Below are positions 41,463 through 50,787 of a stretch of DNA of 64,000 bases, piece after piece. Origin of the DNA: Streptomyces sp. CB01580. Its GTDB lineage: Bacteria; Actinomycetota; Actinomycetes; Streptomycetales; Streptomycetaceae. A model generated the notes under the pieces. That model was not told where the DNA came from and ran no database searches. It saw nothing but the letters and a program-made list of their open reading frames with translations. A program made the position numbers and the translations under genes. The stretch lies in NCBI RefSeq assembly GCF_001905795.1, contig NZ_LIXJ01000013.1, positions 124,001-188,000 of the forward strand, in the 5' to 3' direction. The first letter of the stretch is position 1; every line of letters begins with the position of its first letter.

Positions 41463-42278
41463 TCAGCCGTCCGCCCCGTCGTGGGCGAGCGGGACGGCGG
41501 GTTCGTCGGGCGCCGCGTCCGGTCCGGCGAGCGAGATGTTCAACTTCTCGCCGACCCTGCGGTAGCCGATGCTCGCGTAGATCCGTTCCACGTCCGCGTC
41601 GGCGGGCTCCAGCCACACCACCCGGCAGCCGCGCTCGAAGGCCGTCGCCGTCAGGTGCGCGCAGAGCGCGGCGCCGATGCCGCGGCGGCGGAACGGGGCG
41701 GCGACCGCGACCCCGGCCAGTTCGCCGAGACCGTCGACCGGGGCCGAGCAGCCGCCCGCACCCACCGGTACCCCGTCGAGCACGGCGAGCGCGGCGGCCC
41801 CGCCGCCCTCGGCCGCCGTGCGCAGCCACGCCGCCTCGCCGCCCTCGGGCTCCCCGGTCCCGCCGTAGCCGTGGTGCTGGACCAGGGCGGCGGCGTCGAA
41901 CTCCGCGTCGGTGACCGGCTCCGCGATCACGAGGGCGTCCACCGGTTTCGGCGGCAGCAGCCCGTCCGGGGCACAGGCCAGGACCGGGGCGCGGTTCTCG
42001 ACGGTGAAGCCGGCGGCGAGCAGGGCCGGTTCGACTGCCGGAGCCCAGCCGGGCAGGAACTCCAGCCGGGGCAGCCGCCCGCGCTCGCGGAACGCCGTGA
42101 CCAGGGCATCGACCTCCGCCGCCGTCGGCTCGGCGTCCCGGTCGGGAATCGCGTAATTGGCGTACTTGAGCGACCAGTCCGGGTTGTACCGCACGGTGAA
42201 GGGCCCGACCCGCAGATGGTCGGGGGAGCGCAGCGCGAGCGTACGGGCATGGGTCTGGACGTCGACGTCCATGGTCAT
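41463..42278 (-). CDS. GNAT family N-acetyltransferase
   Basis: 271 residues. The acetyl-CoA site is visible in the C-terminal half: V-A-A-P-F-R-R-R-G-I-G-A-A-L (R-x-x-G-x-G/A) and Y-A-S-I-G-Y-R-R-V-G near the end. The N-terminal half may be a degenerate second GNAT domain. Substrate unknown. It is convergent with the response regulator, separated by 174 bp of GC-rich sequence with no clear gene. Confidence 0.88.
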   Translation of the reverse strand: MTMDVDVQTHARTLALRSPDHLRVGPFTVRYNPDWSLKYANYAIPDRDAEPTAAEVDALVTAFRERGRLPRLEFLPGWAPAVEPALLAAGFTVENRAPVLACAPDGLLPPKPVDALVIAEPVTDAEFDAAALVQHHGYGGTGEPEGGEAAWLRTAAEGGGAAALAVLDGVPVGAGGCSAPVDGLGELAGVAVAAPFRRRGIGAALCAHLTATAFERGCRVVWLEPADADVERIYASIGYRRVGEKLNISLAGPDAAPDEPAVPLAHDGADG

Positions 42279-42371
42279 GTGCGGGTGTCCTTCGGCCGGT
42301 TGATCCGGTGACGTCCCGGTGCGTACGGCCCGGTGGCGGGCCGACCGGGAAGCGTGATCGGATGGGGGAGC

Positions 42372-43412
42372 CTACGCCACCCGGGTCGCCCCGGCGAAGG
42401 GCATCTGGTCGACCGGGGCGACCCGGACCGGGGCTCCCGGGCGCGGGGCGTGGATCATGCGGCCGTTGCCGATGTACAGCCCGACGTGGCTGACGCCCGG
42501 GTAGAAGAACACCAGGTCGCCCGGGGCCAGTTCGGAGCGCGGCACCCGTTGCCCCGCGTTGATCTGGGTGTACGTGGTGCGGGGCAGCGAGACTCCGGCG
42601 GCGCGCCAGGCGGCCTGGGTGAGCCCGGAGCAGTCGAACGAGGACGGGCCGGTCGCGCCCCAGACGTACGGCTTGCCGAGAGCCCCGTACGCGAACGCCA
42701 CGGCCTCGGCGGCGCGGGCGTTCGGCGCCAGGACCGGGCCGCGCGTCAGGTCGCGGCCGGCGCGGGCCCCGGACCGCGCACCGTCCGCGTACGCGGCGCG
42801 GTCGGCCGGGGACAGGGAGGCCAGGAGCCGCCGCGCCTCGGCCAGCTTGCTCCGGATCGTCGCCCGGTGCTTCCTCAGCTCGGCCCGGCGCGCCTCCAGG
42901 TCCGCCAGCTTCTTCCCGGCCTCCGAGCGCAGCTGGGCGATCCGGGCGACCTGCCGCTCCACCGCGTCGACCTCGACGGCCCTGCGGTCGGCGATCCGGT
43001 CCACGTACGAGGCGCGTTCCAGGTACTGGTCGGGGTCGGACGAGAGGGCCAGCTGCACGGACGGGTTCAGCACCCCACTGCGGTACTGCGCGGTGGCGAG
43101 CGAGCCCAGTGCGTTGCGCGCGGTGTTGAGCCGGTCGGTGCGGCGGGCGGACTCGTCGCGCAGGGCGTCGACGTCCTCGGCGGCGGCCCTCGTCCGTTCC
43201 TTCGCGCCGTTGTACTTCTCGGTGGCGACCTCCGCGTCGCGGTAGAGCCGGTCCACCTCGGCCTCGACCCGGGCGGGGGTCCGCCGGGGGTCGGCGTGCG
43301 CCGTGCCCGGCAGAGCGGCAGCGGTCGCGGCCCCGGCGAAGGCGAGGGCGGCCGCGGTGCGGGCAGCAGTGCCGGTGTACGGGCGCTGCTTGGGTTTCCG
43401 ATGCGCTGCCAC
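42372..43412 (-). CDS. Secreted NlpC/P60 peptidoglycan endopeptidase
   Basis: 346 residues. Signal peptide (hydrophobic segment about residues 15-37, A-H-A cleavage), then a long coiled-coil (about 45-200), then the NlpC/P60 domain. The catalytic Cys261 is in S-F-D-C-S-G-L and the His in V-S-H-V-G-L-Y-I-G. It would cut gamma-D-Glu-mDAP or similar peptide bonds in the wall during growth or division. Layout matches RipA/SwlC-like Streptomyces hydrolases. The upstream region has no ydaO riboswitch that I can recognise. Confidence 0.92.
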   Translation of the reverse strand: MAAHRKPKQRPYTGTAARTAAALAFAGAATAAALPGTAHADPRRTPARVEAEVDRLYRDAEVATEKYNGAKERTRAAAEDVDALRDESARRTDRLNTARNALGSLATAQYRSGVLNPSVQLALSSDPDQYLERASYVDRIADRRAVEVDAVERQVARIAQLRSEAGKKLADLEARRAELRKHRATIRSKLAEARRLLASLSPADRAAYADGARSGARAGRDLTRGPVLAPNARAAEAVAFAYGALGKPYVWGATGPSSFDCSGLTQAAWRAAGVSLPRTTYTQINAGQRVPRSELAPGDLVFFYPGVSHVGLYIGNGRMIHAPRPGAPVRVAPVDQMPFAGATRVA

Positions 43413-43767
43413 GGGGGCGTGCGTCCTTCCTGGCGACTGCCCGCCGGGGACTACCGGCGGGTCCGCCCGAGGCCCGGAGGCGGGGCACCGGTACGGGAGC
43501 GGTCCGCCGCCGGAGCACTCGGCGGGGCGACCGGCGCTTTGTCCGGATGCGGAGCGGGGTGTGGCCGGTCACCTGGTCAGGGACGCTAATCCGAGGGCAC
43601 GGGAAAGAGTTGTAATGACGCTTATTGTCCGAATTTGGCGCGCCGCTGTCGTCAATCGATCAGGGGAAGCGCATCAGAGTCGGACAATTGGTGCAGACAC
43701 GAGTGTGGCTCCAGGAACGTGCACCTGCCTGTCGAGTGGTGATATGGGCAGGGTTAGGCTGCGCCTC
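43413..43767. other. Divergent intergenic region before the NlpC/P60 gene
   Basis: 355 bp. ATTGTCCGA (43624-43632) and its inverted copy TCGGACAAT (43680-43688) are 47 bp apart in a comparatively AT-rich stretch. TAGGCT (43755-43760) sits 7 nt before the next ATG. The 43413-43600 part is GC-rich and may be a 5' leader of the hydrolase mRNA; no known riboswitch motif was recognised. Confidence 0.5.
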
Positions 43768-44121
43768 ATGGACGTACTCATTCATGCCTTGGTCGCCCTG
43801 CACATCATCGGGATCGCCTCGCTGCTGGGCGGTTTCCTGACCCAGATGAAGGCCATGGGCGCGGGCACGGCCCGGTTCGTCCCGGCGATGCTGCACGGCG
43901 CGCTCACGATGCTGGTCACCGGCGTCGCGCTGGTCGGCCTCCACCAGGCCCAGGGGCACGAGGTGAACAACATCAAGATCGGTGTGAAGCTGCTGATCCT
44001 GGTCGTCATCCTCGCGCTCGTCTACATCAAGCGCGACGAGGAGAAGGTCGACAAGGGCGCCTTCGCGGCGGTGGGCGGGCTGACGCTCGCCAACATATTC
44101 ATCGCCACGCTCTGGGTCTGA
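43768..44121 (+). CDS. Small four-helix membrane protein
   Basis: 117 residues with four hydrophobic segments and a short cytoplasmic basic loop (K-R-D-E-E-K-V-D-K-G). Leaderless layout: TAGGCT, 7 nt, ATG. An in-frame upstream start would place coding sequence over the -10. I recognise no named family; it resembles short actinobacterial integral-membrane proteins of unknown function. Confidence 0.8.
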   Translation: MDVLIHALVALHIIGIASLLGGFLTQMKAMGAGTARFVPAMLHGALTMLVTGVALVGLHQAQGHEVNNIKIGVKLLILVVILALVYIKRDEEKVDKGAFAAVGGLTLANIFIATLWV

Positions 44122-44186
44122 GCCCCGATCCCGCCGCGCGAGCCCCCTGGTCGCTCCGTCGCGCGAGCCCCCGACCGTCCTGCCGG

Positions 44187-44220
44187 GCGAGCCCCTGCGA
44201 GTCGTTCCGCAGGGGCTCGC
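44187..44220 (+). terminator. Terminator before pcrA
   Basis: A perfect 13-bp stem (44187-44199 with 44208-44220), 8-nt loop, about 65 bp after the membrane-protein stop. The rest of the 301-bp gap up to pcrA has no gene; TAGACT (44408-44413) may be the pcrA -10. Confidence 0.8.
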
Positions 44221-44422
44221 CGCCGTTCCGGGGCCGTACGCGCGGGGCCGGCCGTACGCCTGCGCCGCTGTACGTCTGCGCCGGGCGCACGGCCCGCGGC
44301 GGCCCTCGTACGTCCGGTACGAGGACGATCCTCCGCCTTGCGATCGAAGCACCGGATGCCGCACGGACGTTTCTTCGGCCGGACGACGACACTTCGACGA
44401 AACGGCCTAGACTCGTTCAGCG

Positions 44423-46879
44423 ATGAGCAGCCTCTTTGACGACAGTTTCCTGGCCGGCCTCCAGCACGCGGAGGAAGGGCCCCCGCCGCCCCCCGAGGAG
44501 TCGGCGCCCGAAGACGTGCCGGAGGACCTCTTCGCGGGCGTGTTCGACGGGCCCCCGCCGCCCAGGGACGCGTTCTACCGCGACGGCGCGCCCCGCCCCG
44601 TCGTCGATCCCGCGGCGCTCCTCGACGGGCTGAACGAGCAGCAGCGCGCCGCCGTGGTCCACGCGGGCTCGCCCCTGCTCATCGTCGCCGGGGCGGGCTC
44701 CGGCAAGACCCGCGTACTGACCCACCGGATCGCCCACCTGCTGGCCACGCGCGGGGTGCACCCCGGGCAGATCCTGGCGATCACCTTCACCAACAAGGCC
44801 GCGGGCGAGATGAAGGAGCGCGTCGAGCAGCTCGTCGGCCCGCGCGCCCACGCCATGTGGGTCATGACGTTCCACAGCGCGTGCGTGCGCATCCTGCGCC
44901 GCGAGTCGAAGAAGCTCGGTTTCACCTCGTCGTTCTCGATCTACGACGCCGCCGACTCCAAGCGGCTGATGGCCCTGGTCTGCCGCGATCTGGACCTCGA
45001 CCCGAAGCGCTTCCCGCCGAAGTCGTTCACGGCCAAGGTCTCCAGCCTGAAGAACGAGCTGATCGACGAGGAGACCTTCACGGGCCAGGCCGCGGACGGC
45101 TTCGAGAGGACCCTCGCCCAGGCGTACACGATGTACCAGGCGCGGCTGCGCGAGGCCAACGCGCTGGACTTCGACGACATCATCATGACGACGGTCCATC
45201 TGCTCCAGGCGTTCCCCGACGTCGCCGAGCACTACCGCCGCCGCTTCCGGTACGTCCTCGTCGACGAGTACCAGGACACCAACCACGCCCAGTACACCCT
45301 CGTACGCGAACTGGTCGGCCCGGCGGGCGAAGGCGAAGCCCCCGCCGAGCTGTGCGTCGTCGGTGACGCGGACCAGTCGATCTACGCCTTCCGGGGCGCG
45401 ACCATCCGCAACATCCTCCAGTTCGAGGAGGACTACCCGGACGCGACCACGATCCTGCTGGAGCAGAACTACCGCTCCACGCAGACCATCCTGTCCGCCG
45501 CCAACGCGGTCATCGAGCGCAACGAGAGCCGCCGTCCCAAGAACCTCTGGACGAACGCGGGCACGGGAGCCGGGATCACCGGCTATGTCGCCGACACCGA
45601 GCACGACGAGGCGCAGTTCGTCGCCGAGGAGATCGACCGGCTGACCGACGCGGGCGACGCCAGGGCGGGCGACGTCGCGGTCTTCTACCGCACCAACGCG
45701 CAGTCCCGTGTCTTCGAGGAGATCTTCATCCGCGTCGGCCTGCCCTACAAGGTCGTCGGCGGGGTGCGCTTCTACGAGCGCAAGGAGGTCCGGGACGTCC
45801 TGGCCTACCTCCGGGTCCTCGCCAACCCCGAGGACGCCGTCCCGCTGCGTCGCGTCCTCAACGTGCCCAAGCGCGGCATCGGCGAGCGTGCCGAGGCGAT
45901 GATCGAAGCCCTGGCACTGCGCGAGAAGATCACGTTCCCGCAGGCGCTGCGCCGGGTCGACGAGGCGTACGGCATGGCGGCCCGGTCGGCCAACGCCGTC
46001 AAGCGGTTCAACACGCTGATGGAGGAGCTGCGCACGGTCGTCGAGTCCGGCGTGGGCCCGGCGGTGGTCCTGGAGGCCGTTCTGGAGCGTACGGGCTATC
46101 TCGCCGAACTCCAGGCGTCCACCGACCCGCAGGACGAGACCCGCATCGAGAACCTCCAGGAACTCGCCGCCGTCGCCCTTGAGTTCGAGCAGGAGCGGGG
46201 CGAGGCGGGCGAGGAGGGCGCGGGCACGCTCGCCGAGTTCCTGGAACGGGTCGCGCTCGTCGCCGACTCCGACCAGATCCCCGACGAGGACGAGGAGGGC
46301 TCCGGCGTCATCACGCTGATGACGCTGCACACCGCGAAGGGCCTCGAATTCCCGGTGGTCTTCCTCACCGGCATGGAGGACGGCGTCTTCCCGCACATGC
46401 GGGCGCTGGGCCAGACCAAGGAGCTGGAGGAGGAGCGGCGCCTCGCGTACGTCGGCATCACCCGGGCCCGTGAGCGGCTCTACCTGACCCGGGCGGCGAT
46501 GCGCAGCGCGTGGGGGCAGCCCTCGTACAACCCGCCGTCGCGGTTCCTGGAGGAGATCCCGGACCAGCACCTGGAGTGGAAGCGGACCGGGCCGATGGCC
46601 GCCCCGGCCGGGCCGACGTCCGGCATCGGCTCGTCGCTCTCCTCCTCGCTGTCCTCGTCGCGTTCGCGCTCCGGCCCTTCGGGCTTCGCGACCCGGCGGA
46701 CCTCGGACAAGCCGACGATCTCGCTGGCCGTCGGGGACCGGGTCACGCACGACCAGTTCGGGCTCGGCACGGTGACGGCGGTCGAGGGCGTCGGCGACCA
46801 GGCGAAGGCCACGGTCGACTTCGGCGACGACCGCCCGAAGAAGCTGCTGCTTCGGTACGCCCCGGTCGAGAAGCTGTAG
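44423..46879 (+). CDS. pcrA: ATP-dependent DNA helicase PcrA/UvrD
   Basis: 818 residues, an SF1A 3'-to-5' helicase acting in nucleotide-excision repair and replication restart. Walker A G-A-G-S-G-K-T-R, Walker B D-E-Y-Q-D-T-N, Q-N-Y-R-S motif IV, and V-G-I-T-R-A-R in motif VI are all seen. An acidic, Pro-rich 60-residue N-terminus and a C-terminal Tudor-like domain (D-R-V-T-H-D-Q-F-G-L-G-T-V) that can bind RNA polymerase are present, as in actinobacterial PcrA. No damage-type promoter motif like that at 54.3 kb was found upstream. Confidence 0.96.
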   Translation: MSSLFDDSFLAGLQHAEEGPPPPPEESAPEDVPEDLFAGVFDGPPPPRDAFYRDGAPRPVVDPAALLDGLNEQQRAAVVHAGSPLLIVAGAGSGKTRVLTHRIAHLLATRGVHPGQILAITFTNKAAGEMKERVEQLVGPRAHAMWVMTFHSACVRILRRESKKLGFTSSFSIYDAADSKRLMALVCRDLDLDPKRFPPKSFTAKVSSLKNELIDEETFTGQAADGFERTLAQAYTMYQARLREANALDFDDIIMTTVHLLQAFPDVAEHYRRRFRYVLVDEYQDTNHAQYTLVRELVGPAGEGEAPAELCVVGDADQSIYAFRGATIRNILQFEEDYPDATTILLEQNYRSTQTILSAANAVIERNESRRPKNLWTNAGTGAGITGYVADTEHDEAQFVAEEIDRLTDAGDARAGDVAVFYRTNAQSRVFEEIFIRVGLPYKVVGGVRFYERKEVRDVLAYLRVLANPEDAVPLRRVLNVPKRGIGERAEAMIEALALREKITFPQALRRVDEAYGMAARSANAVKRFNTLMEELRTVVESGVGPAVVLEAVLERTGYLAELQASTDPQDETRIENLQELAAVALEFEQERGEAGEEGAGTLAEFLERVALVADSDQIPDEDEEGSGVITLMTLHTAKGLEFPVVFLTGMEDGVFPHMRALGQTKELEEERRLAYVGITRARERLYLTRAAMRSAWGQPSYNPPSRFLEEIPDQHLEWKRTGPMAAPAGPTSGIGSSLSSSLSSSRSRSGPSGFATRRTSDKPTISLAVGDRVTHDQFGLGTVTAVEGVGDQAKATVDFGDDRPKKLLLRYAPVEKL

Positions 46880-46880
46880 C

Positions 46881-46915
46881 CGGTCGGCCGCCCGGAGGAA
46901 CCGGGCGGCCGACCG
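46881..46915 (+). terminator. pcrA terminator
   Basis: A perfect 15-bp stem (46881-46895 with 46901-46915) with a 5-nt loop, starting 2 bp after the pcrA stop codon. It also separates the convergent M23 peptidase gene. Confidence 0.88.
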
Positions 46916-46966
46916 TCAGGACGCCCCGGGGCCGCGGCCCTCCGGGGGCCTGGCGGGACGGGTGGC

Positions 46967-48532
46967 TCAGGTGGGGTCGACGCCGTGACTGCGGAACCAG
47001 GGGAGCGGATCCGTCGGCGTGCCGCCACCGGGCCGTACCTCGAAGTGCAGGTGCGGGCCGGTCGAGTTGCCGGAGTCCCCGGAGTACGCGATGACGTCAC
47101 CGGCCTTGACCGGGCCCGAGCGGATCTTCGTGGCGCTGAGGTGGCAGTACCAGGTCTCGGTGCCGTCGGCCATGGTGACGATGGCCATGTTCCCGTAGGC
47201 GCTGTTCCACTGCGTGCGCACGGTGCCGTCGGTCGCGGCCATCACCGGCGTGCCGGTGAAGACGGGGAAGTCGATGCCCGTGTGCACGGACATCCAGTTG
47301 ACGCCCCCCTGGCCGAAGTACGCGCTGAGGCCGTGCTGAGCGACCGGCATGACGAACTTGGGGCGCAGCGCCTCCTTGCGGGCGGCTTCCTCCAGGCGCT
47401 TCTTCTTCTCGGCGGCCTGGCGTTCCCGCAGGTCGATGCGCTCCTGGGTGCGGCTGGCGCGGTCGGCGAAGTTCTCGGCGTCGGCGCTGAGGTTGGCGAG
47501 CTGGGTGTCCAGCTTGCTGTTGGCTACGGCCGGCTTCACGGAGCCAGGGGCCGCGGCCGCCAGCGTCGTCGTGTCGTCCTTCTTGTCCTCGCCGCCCAGG
47601 CCGCCGACCGAGGCCGCGGCGATACCGGCCACACTCATCACACAGGCGGAAGGCACGGCGACGGTGAGGAGCGCGGAGCGCTTCGCGGGGGAACGCCGTC
47701 GGCTCCGGCCACCGCGCGCGTCGGCGCGGCCGGGGGAGCGGTGGGGGTCGAGCACGATGTCGGCCATGTCGGCGGCGTCGCCCCCGGCCTCGCTCTCCGG
47801 GTCGGCGGTCGCCCCGGCCGGCGCATCGGCTGCACCGGTCGGGTCCTCGAACGCGGTGACCGCGGCCATCATGGCGGTGGTGGCGTCGTGGACCGGGTCC
47901 CGGTGGGCCGTGGCGGACTCGTCGGCCCGTTCGTGTTCCGCTGCCGCCGGCACCTCGTGCGGCGCCTGCGTGGTGCGCGCGGCGAGACCTTCGTACTCCG
48001 GGTCGGGCGCGGCGCCGGTGTTCCAGGCGGTGGCGTCGTACGCGCCGGTGTCGTAGGCGCCCGTGCTGTACGCGGCGGTGCCGGTCGTCGCCCACTGGCC
48101 GGTCTCGTACCAGCCGCCGGTGTCCCACTGGCCGGTGACGTCCGGGGCGTCGGCCTGCGACGGGACGTCGGCGAAGGCGGTGGTGGTCATGGTCGTGGTC
48201 GCAGCCGTGTCGTGTGCGGCGGCGGACGTCCATGTGGCTGTCGTGTCGTACGTCTGGCCCGGGGCGTAGATCTGCTGCGCCTGCGTGTCGTACGCGGTGT
48301 AGGCGTCGTACGCGGCGGTCGGGTGCGCGCCCGTGTCCCACTGCGTGGAGTCGTAGTGGCCGCTGTATCCGGCCTGCTCGGTCTGCCCGGCCTGTCCGGT
48401 GCCGTAGCCGCCGTCGGCGTGCGTGCCGTCGTGGCCGCCGGACATGGGGCCGAAGAGCGGATCGATGGCGAAGCTGCCGGTGGCTTGGTTGTCGTATCCG
48501 GCATACCCGGCGTGGGGGTGCTGGTCGTTCAC
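46967..48532 (-). CDS. Membrane-anchored M23 family metallopeptidase with Tyr/Asp-rich N-terminus
   Basis: 521 residues from GTG at 48532. The first 280 residues are a low-complexity cytoplasmic region rich in Tyr, Asp, Thr, Gly and Ala (repeats such as Y-D-T-G-A-Y-D). One transmembrane helix follows (about 283-308), then a coiled coil (about 335-390) and the LytM domain. Zinc ligands are in H-T-G-I-D and H-L-H-F-E-V. It should cut peptidoglycan cross-links outside the membrane, or activate an amidase. The odd N-terminus could take phosphorylation by Ser/Thr or Tyr kinases; that is a guess. Confidence 0.9.
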   Translation of the reverse strand: MNDQHPHAGYAGYDNQATGSFAIDPLFGPMSGGHDGTHADGGYGTGQAGQTEQAGYSGHYDSTQWDTGAHPTAAYDAYTAYDTQAQQIYAPGQTYDTTATWTSAAAHDTAATTTMTTTAFADVPSQADAPDVTGQWDTGGWYETGQWATTGTAAYSTGAYDTGAYDATAWNTGAAPDPEYEGLAARTTQAPHEVPAAAEHERADESATAHRDPVHDATTAMMAAVTAFEDPTGAADAPAGATADPESEAGGDAADMADIVLDPHRSPGRADARGGRSRRRSPAKRSALLTVAVPSACVMSVAGIAAASVGGLGGEDKKDDTTTLAAAAPGSVKPAVANSKLDTQLANLSADAENFADRASRTQERIDLRERQAAEKKKRLEEAARKEALRPKFVMPVAQHGLSAYFGQGGVNWMSVHTGIDFPVFTGTPVMAATDGTVRTQWNSAYGNMAIVTMADGTETWYCHLSATKIRSGPVKAGDVIAYSGDSGNSTGPHLHFEVRPGGGTPTDPLPWFRSHGVDPT

Positions 48533-48834
48533 CAACTTCTCTCTCGCCTCGGCAGCAGGACCTGTGTTCCGGGGTCCGGCGGGCGGATCCCGGGGGAAGC
48601 AGTGGCCGCGACTGTACCCGGCGGTATGCGGCGCGGACAATCTTCGTCGGGTGTGGACGACTCGGGAAAGGGGCAATCGGCCGTCTTTCGACGGGCCGTC
48701 CACAGAGCCTTGGCTCTATGTTCGAAGATCGTTCTATTTATGCCGCCCGGGGCTGGATGGGACGTGGCGTTGGGGCGGGGGCAGGGACGGGGCGGGCGTG
48801 AGGGCGGGCGCCGGTGTGACGGAGCCGGTCCGGG
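48533..48834. other. Intergenic region upstream of the M23 gene
   Basis: 302 bp holding the M23 promoter and the 3' end region of the lipase-like gene. An AT-rich patch (about 48725-48748) and a GTGTGGACGACTC stretch (48649-48661) are seen, but I cannot define a promoter. No gene or RNA recognised. Confidence 0.45.
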
Positions 48835-49716
48835 TCAGGCCACCGGAGCCGTTCCGTCGGATGGAGCTGCCCCGTCGGACCCGGTGGCTTCGGAGATGCC
48901 CGATGCCCCCGCGGTCCCCTCCGCCTCAGCCCTCTCCGCAGGCCCCTTTGCGGACTCCTCCGTCGTTTCCCCGGCCGTTTTGTCGGTCGTTCCGTCCGCC
49001 GGGCCGCCGGACTCCAGCGCTTGCCGGACCGCCGTGGCGACGGTGGGGTGCGCCGGGAGGGCGAGGTGGCCGACCCCGGTGACCCGTACGTTCAGCGCGT
49101 CGAGGTCGGGGTGATCGATACGGGCCGCCTCCGCCGGAACGATCACCCGGTCGATGTCGCTCCAGAAGCTCACGAACCGGGTGCGGCAGCCCGGTGCCGG
49201 TCCGCGCAGTTCCTCGATCGGCGCGGAGCCCGTACGCATCTGGCGCACGAGGGGATGGGCGCTGGCCGGCGGGGCGACGGTGGTCCCGCCGTGCGGGGTG
49301 CCGAGCGTGACCAGGGTGCGGACCCGCTGGTCACCGCCCAGACATTGCACGTAGTAGCGGGCGATCAGACCGCCGAGGCCATGCCCGACTATGTCGACCT
49401 CGCGGTGTCCGGTGCGGGTGCAGATCTCCTCGACGTGCCGGCCGAGCAGTTCGGCGGCGGTACGGAGGTCGCAGGTCAGCAGCGAGTAGTTGAGCGACTC
49501 CAGATGGCGCCGGCCGTGCCGGGCGAGGGTGCGGCGCAGGAGGACGAAGACCGAACGGTGGCCGATGAAGCCGTGCAGGAGGACGACGGGAGTCCGGTCA
49601 TCACTCCCGGCACCGTCACTGTTTCCGTTCCGGCTTCTGCCACGGCTTCTGCTTCTGCCCCGGCCTCCGCCTTCGCCTCTGCCTCCGCCTTCGGCGAGGA
49701 AGGGCAGGACTTTCAT
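48835..49716 (-). CDS. Alpha/beta hydrolase (lipase-like) lacking the nucleophile Ser
   Basis: 293 residues. The fold is clear: V-V-L-L-H-G-F-I-G (oxyanion loop), a nucleophile elbow V-D-I-V-G-H-G-L-G-G, L-V-T-L-G-T-P-H-G-G, Asp in F-W-S-D-I-D-R-V, His in G-V-G-H-L-A-L. But the elbow has Gly113 where lipases have Ser (G-H-S-x-G-G). Asp and His remain. It may be a pseudo-esterase or binding protein. N-terminal Arg/Gly/Ser repeats and a Thr/Glu/Ala/Gly-rich tail flank the domain. It has no signal peptide from this start (AGGAGGAGG 7 nt upstream). Confidence 0.85.
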   Translation of the reverse strand: MKVLPFLAEGGGRGEGGGRGRSRSRGRSRNGNSDGAGSDDRTPVVLLHGFIGHRSVFVLLRRTLARHGRRHLESLNYSLLTCDLRTAAELLGRHVEEICTRTGHREVDIVGHGLGGLIARYYVQCLGGDQRVRTLVTLGTPHGGTTVAPPASAHPLVRQMRTGSAPIEELRGPAPGCRTRFVSFWSDIDRVIVPAEAARIDHPDLDALNVRVTGVGHLALPAHPTVATAVRQALESGGPADGTTDKTAGETTEESAKGPAERAEAEGTAGASGISEATGSDGAAPSDGTAPVA

Positions 49717-50065
49717 GGCCGACCTCCTCCTGCTGCGGCGAGCGGGGGGAAGCGGCTGCGGCCCCGCGGGCCCTCATGGGAAGCCGTGGGGGAGCGGTGC
49801 CCGGGTCCGGACCCGATGAGGGCCGTACCACCGTGCCGCGCGGCTGGGGGCGCGGTGGTACGGCGACCTCGTAGCGGCTCCCCCGGCGGACGTTTCCGCG
49901 ACGGCAGGCCTGCCGCATCACGTGGGAACGGCGCCAGGCGAACATGTCCCACGTGTGATTTCCCCCTCCCCGCACACCGCGAAACGACGGGTTGCGGGAT
50001 GCTGTCGATAACGTTCGTTCACATCCCCGGCCCTTCAGGCACGGGAGACGCATGTGGAGGCAGTG
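49717..50065. other. Divergent gap between lipase-like gene and icmB
   Basis: 349 bp, GC-rich. A possible icmB promoter region lies around 49990-50040. No palindrome longer than about 10 bp and no gene were seen. Confidence 0.45.
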
Positions 50066-50479
50066 ATGGGTGTGACAGGTCCGATCCGTGTGGTGGTGGC
50101 CAAGCCGGGCCTGGACGGCCATGACCGTGGAGCCAAGGTGATCGCGAGGGCGCTGCGCGACGCCGGTATGGAGGTCATCTACACCGGGCTCCACCAGACG
50201 CCCGAACAGATCGTGGACACCGCGATCCAGGAGGACGCCGACGCGATCGGCCTCTCGATCCTCTCCGGCGCCCACAACACGCTCTTCGCCAAGGTGATCG
50301 AGCTGTTGAAGGAACGCGAGGCGGAGGACATCAAGGTCTTCGGCGGCGGCATCATCCCGGAGGCGGACATCGCGCCGCTGAAGGAACAGGGCGTCGCGGA
50401 GATCTTCACCCCGGGCGCCACGACGGCCTCGATCGTCGACTGGGTCAACGCCAACGTCAGGCACCCCGCGGACGCCTGA
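50066..50479 (+). CDS. icmB: Isobutyryl-CoA mutase small subunit (B12-binding)
   Basis: 137 residues, a lone cobalamin-binding domain. His19 in D-G-H-D-R-G would ligate cobalt. S-I-L-S-G-A-H and G-G-G-I-I-P complete the B12 pocket. The length equals IcmB, which partners a separate large subunit IcmA to interconvert isobutyryl-CoA and n-butyryl-CoA, feeding polyketide starter units and valine breakdown. The large subunit is not in the window. GGAGG lies 5 nt before the ATG. Methylmalonyl-CoA mutase small domain is the alternative reading, but that is normally fused. Confidence 0.92.
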   Translation: MGVTGPIRVVVAKPGLDGHDRGAKVIARALRDAGMEVIYTGLHQTPEQIVDTAIQEDADAIGLSILSGAHNTLFAKVIELLKEREAEDIKVFGGGIIPEADIAPLKEQGVAEIFTPGATTASIVDWVNANVRHPADA

Positions 50480-50787
50480 GCACGCTGCGAGGCAGCGGGC
50501 CGCCCGGCCCGCCCGGAACGGATCGCCTGCTCCGCACGGCATCGCGACGTGCGCCCGTGGAGGCGCGGTACGGGCCTGCGGCGATGGCTCCGCACGGTCG
50601 GGCGGGTACGGCGGTGTGGCCGCACACCCGGTTCGGCGACGGCCGGTATGGGCATGCGGTCGTGCGGCTTCGGGCCCGCCCGGGCCCGGCAGTCTGAGAG
50701 GTCGGGCCCGGTCGGGGCGAGGGGAACCAGTTGGCATCAGGTCGCCCACCTGCCGACCGGGCAGGCGGAACCGGTCGGTCATCCGGT

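Noticed and set aside
43413..43640. ydaO (cyclic di-AMP) riboswitch upstream of the NlpC/P60 gene, as found before other Streptomyces wall hydrolases
   Set aside because: I looked on the minus strand for the conserved GGGGAACC and CCGAA-CAGCTAACCTCG-type blocks and did not find them. A covariance-model search could settle this.
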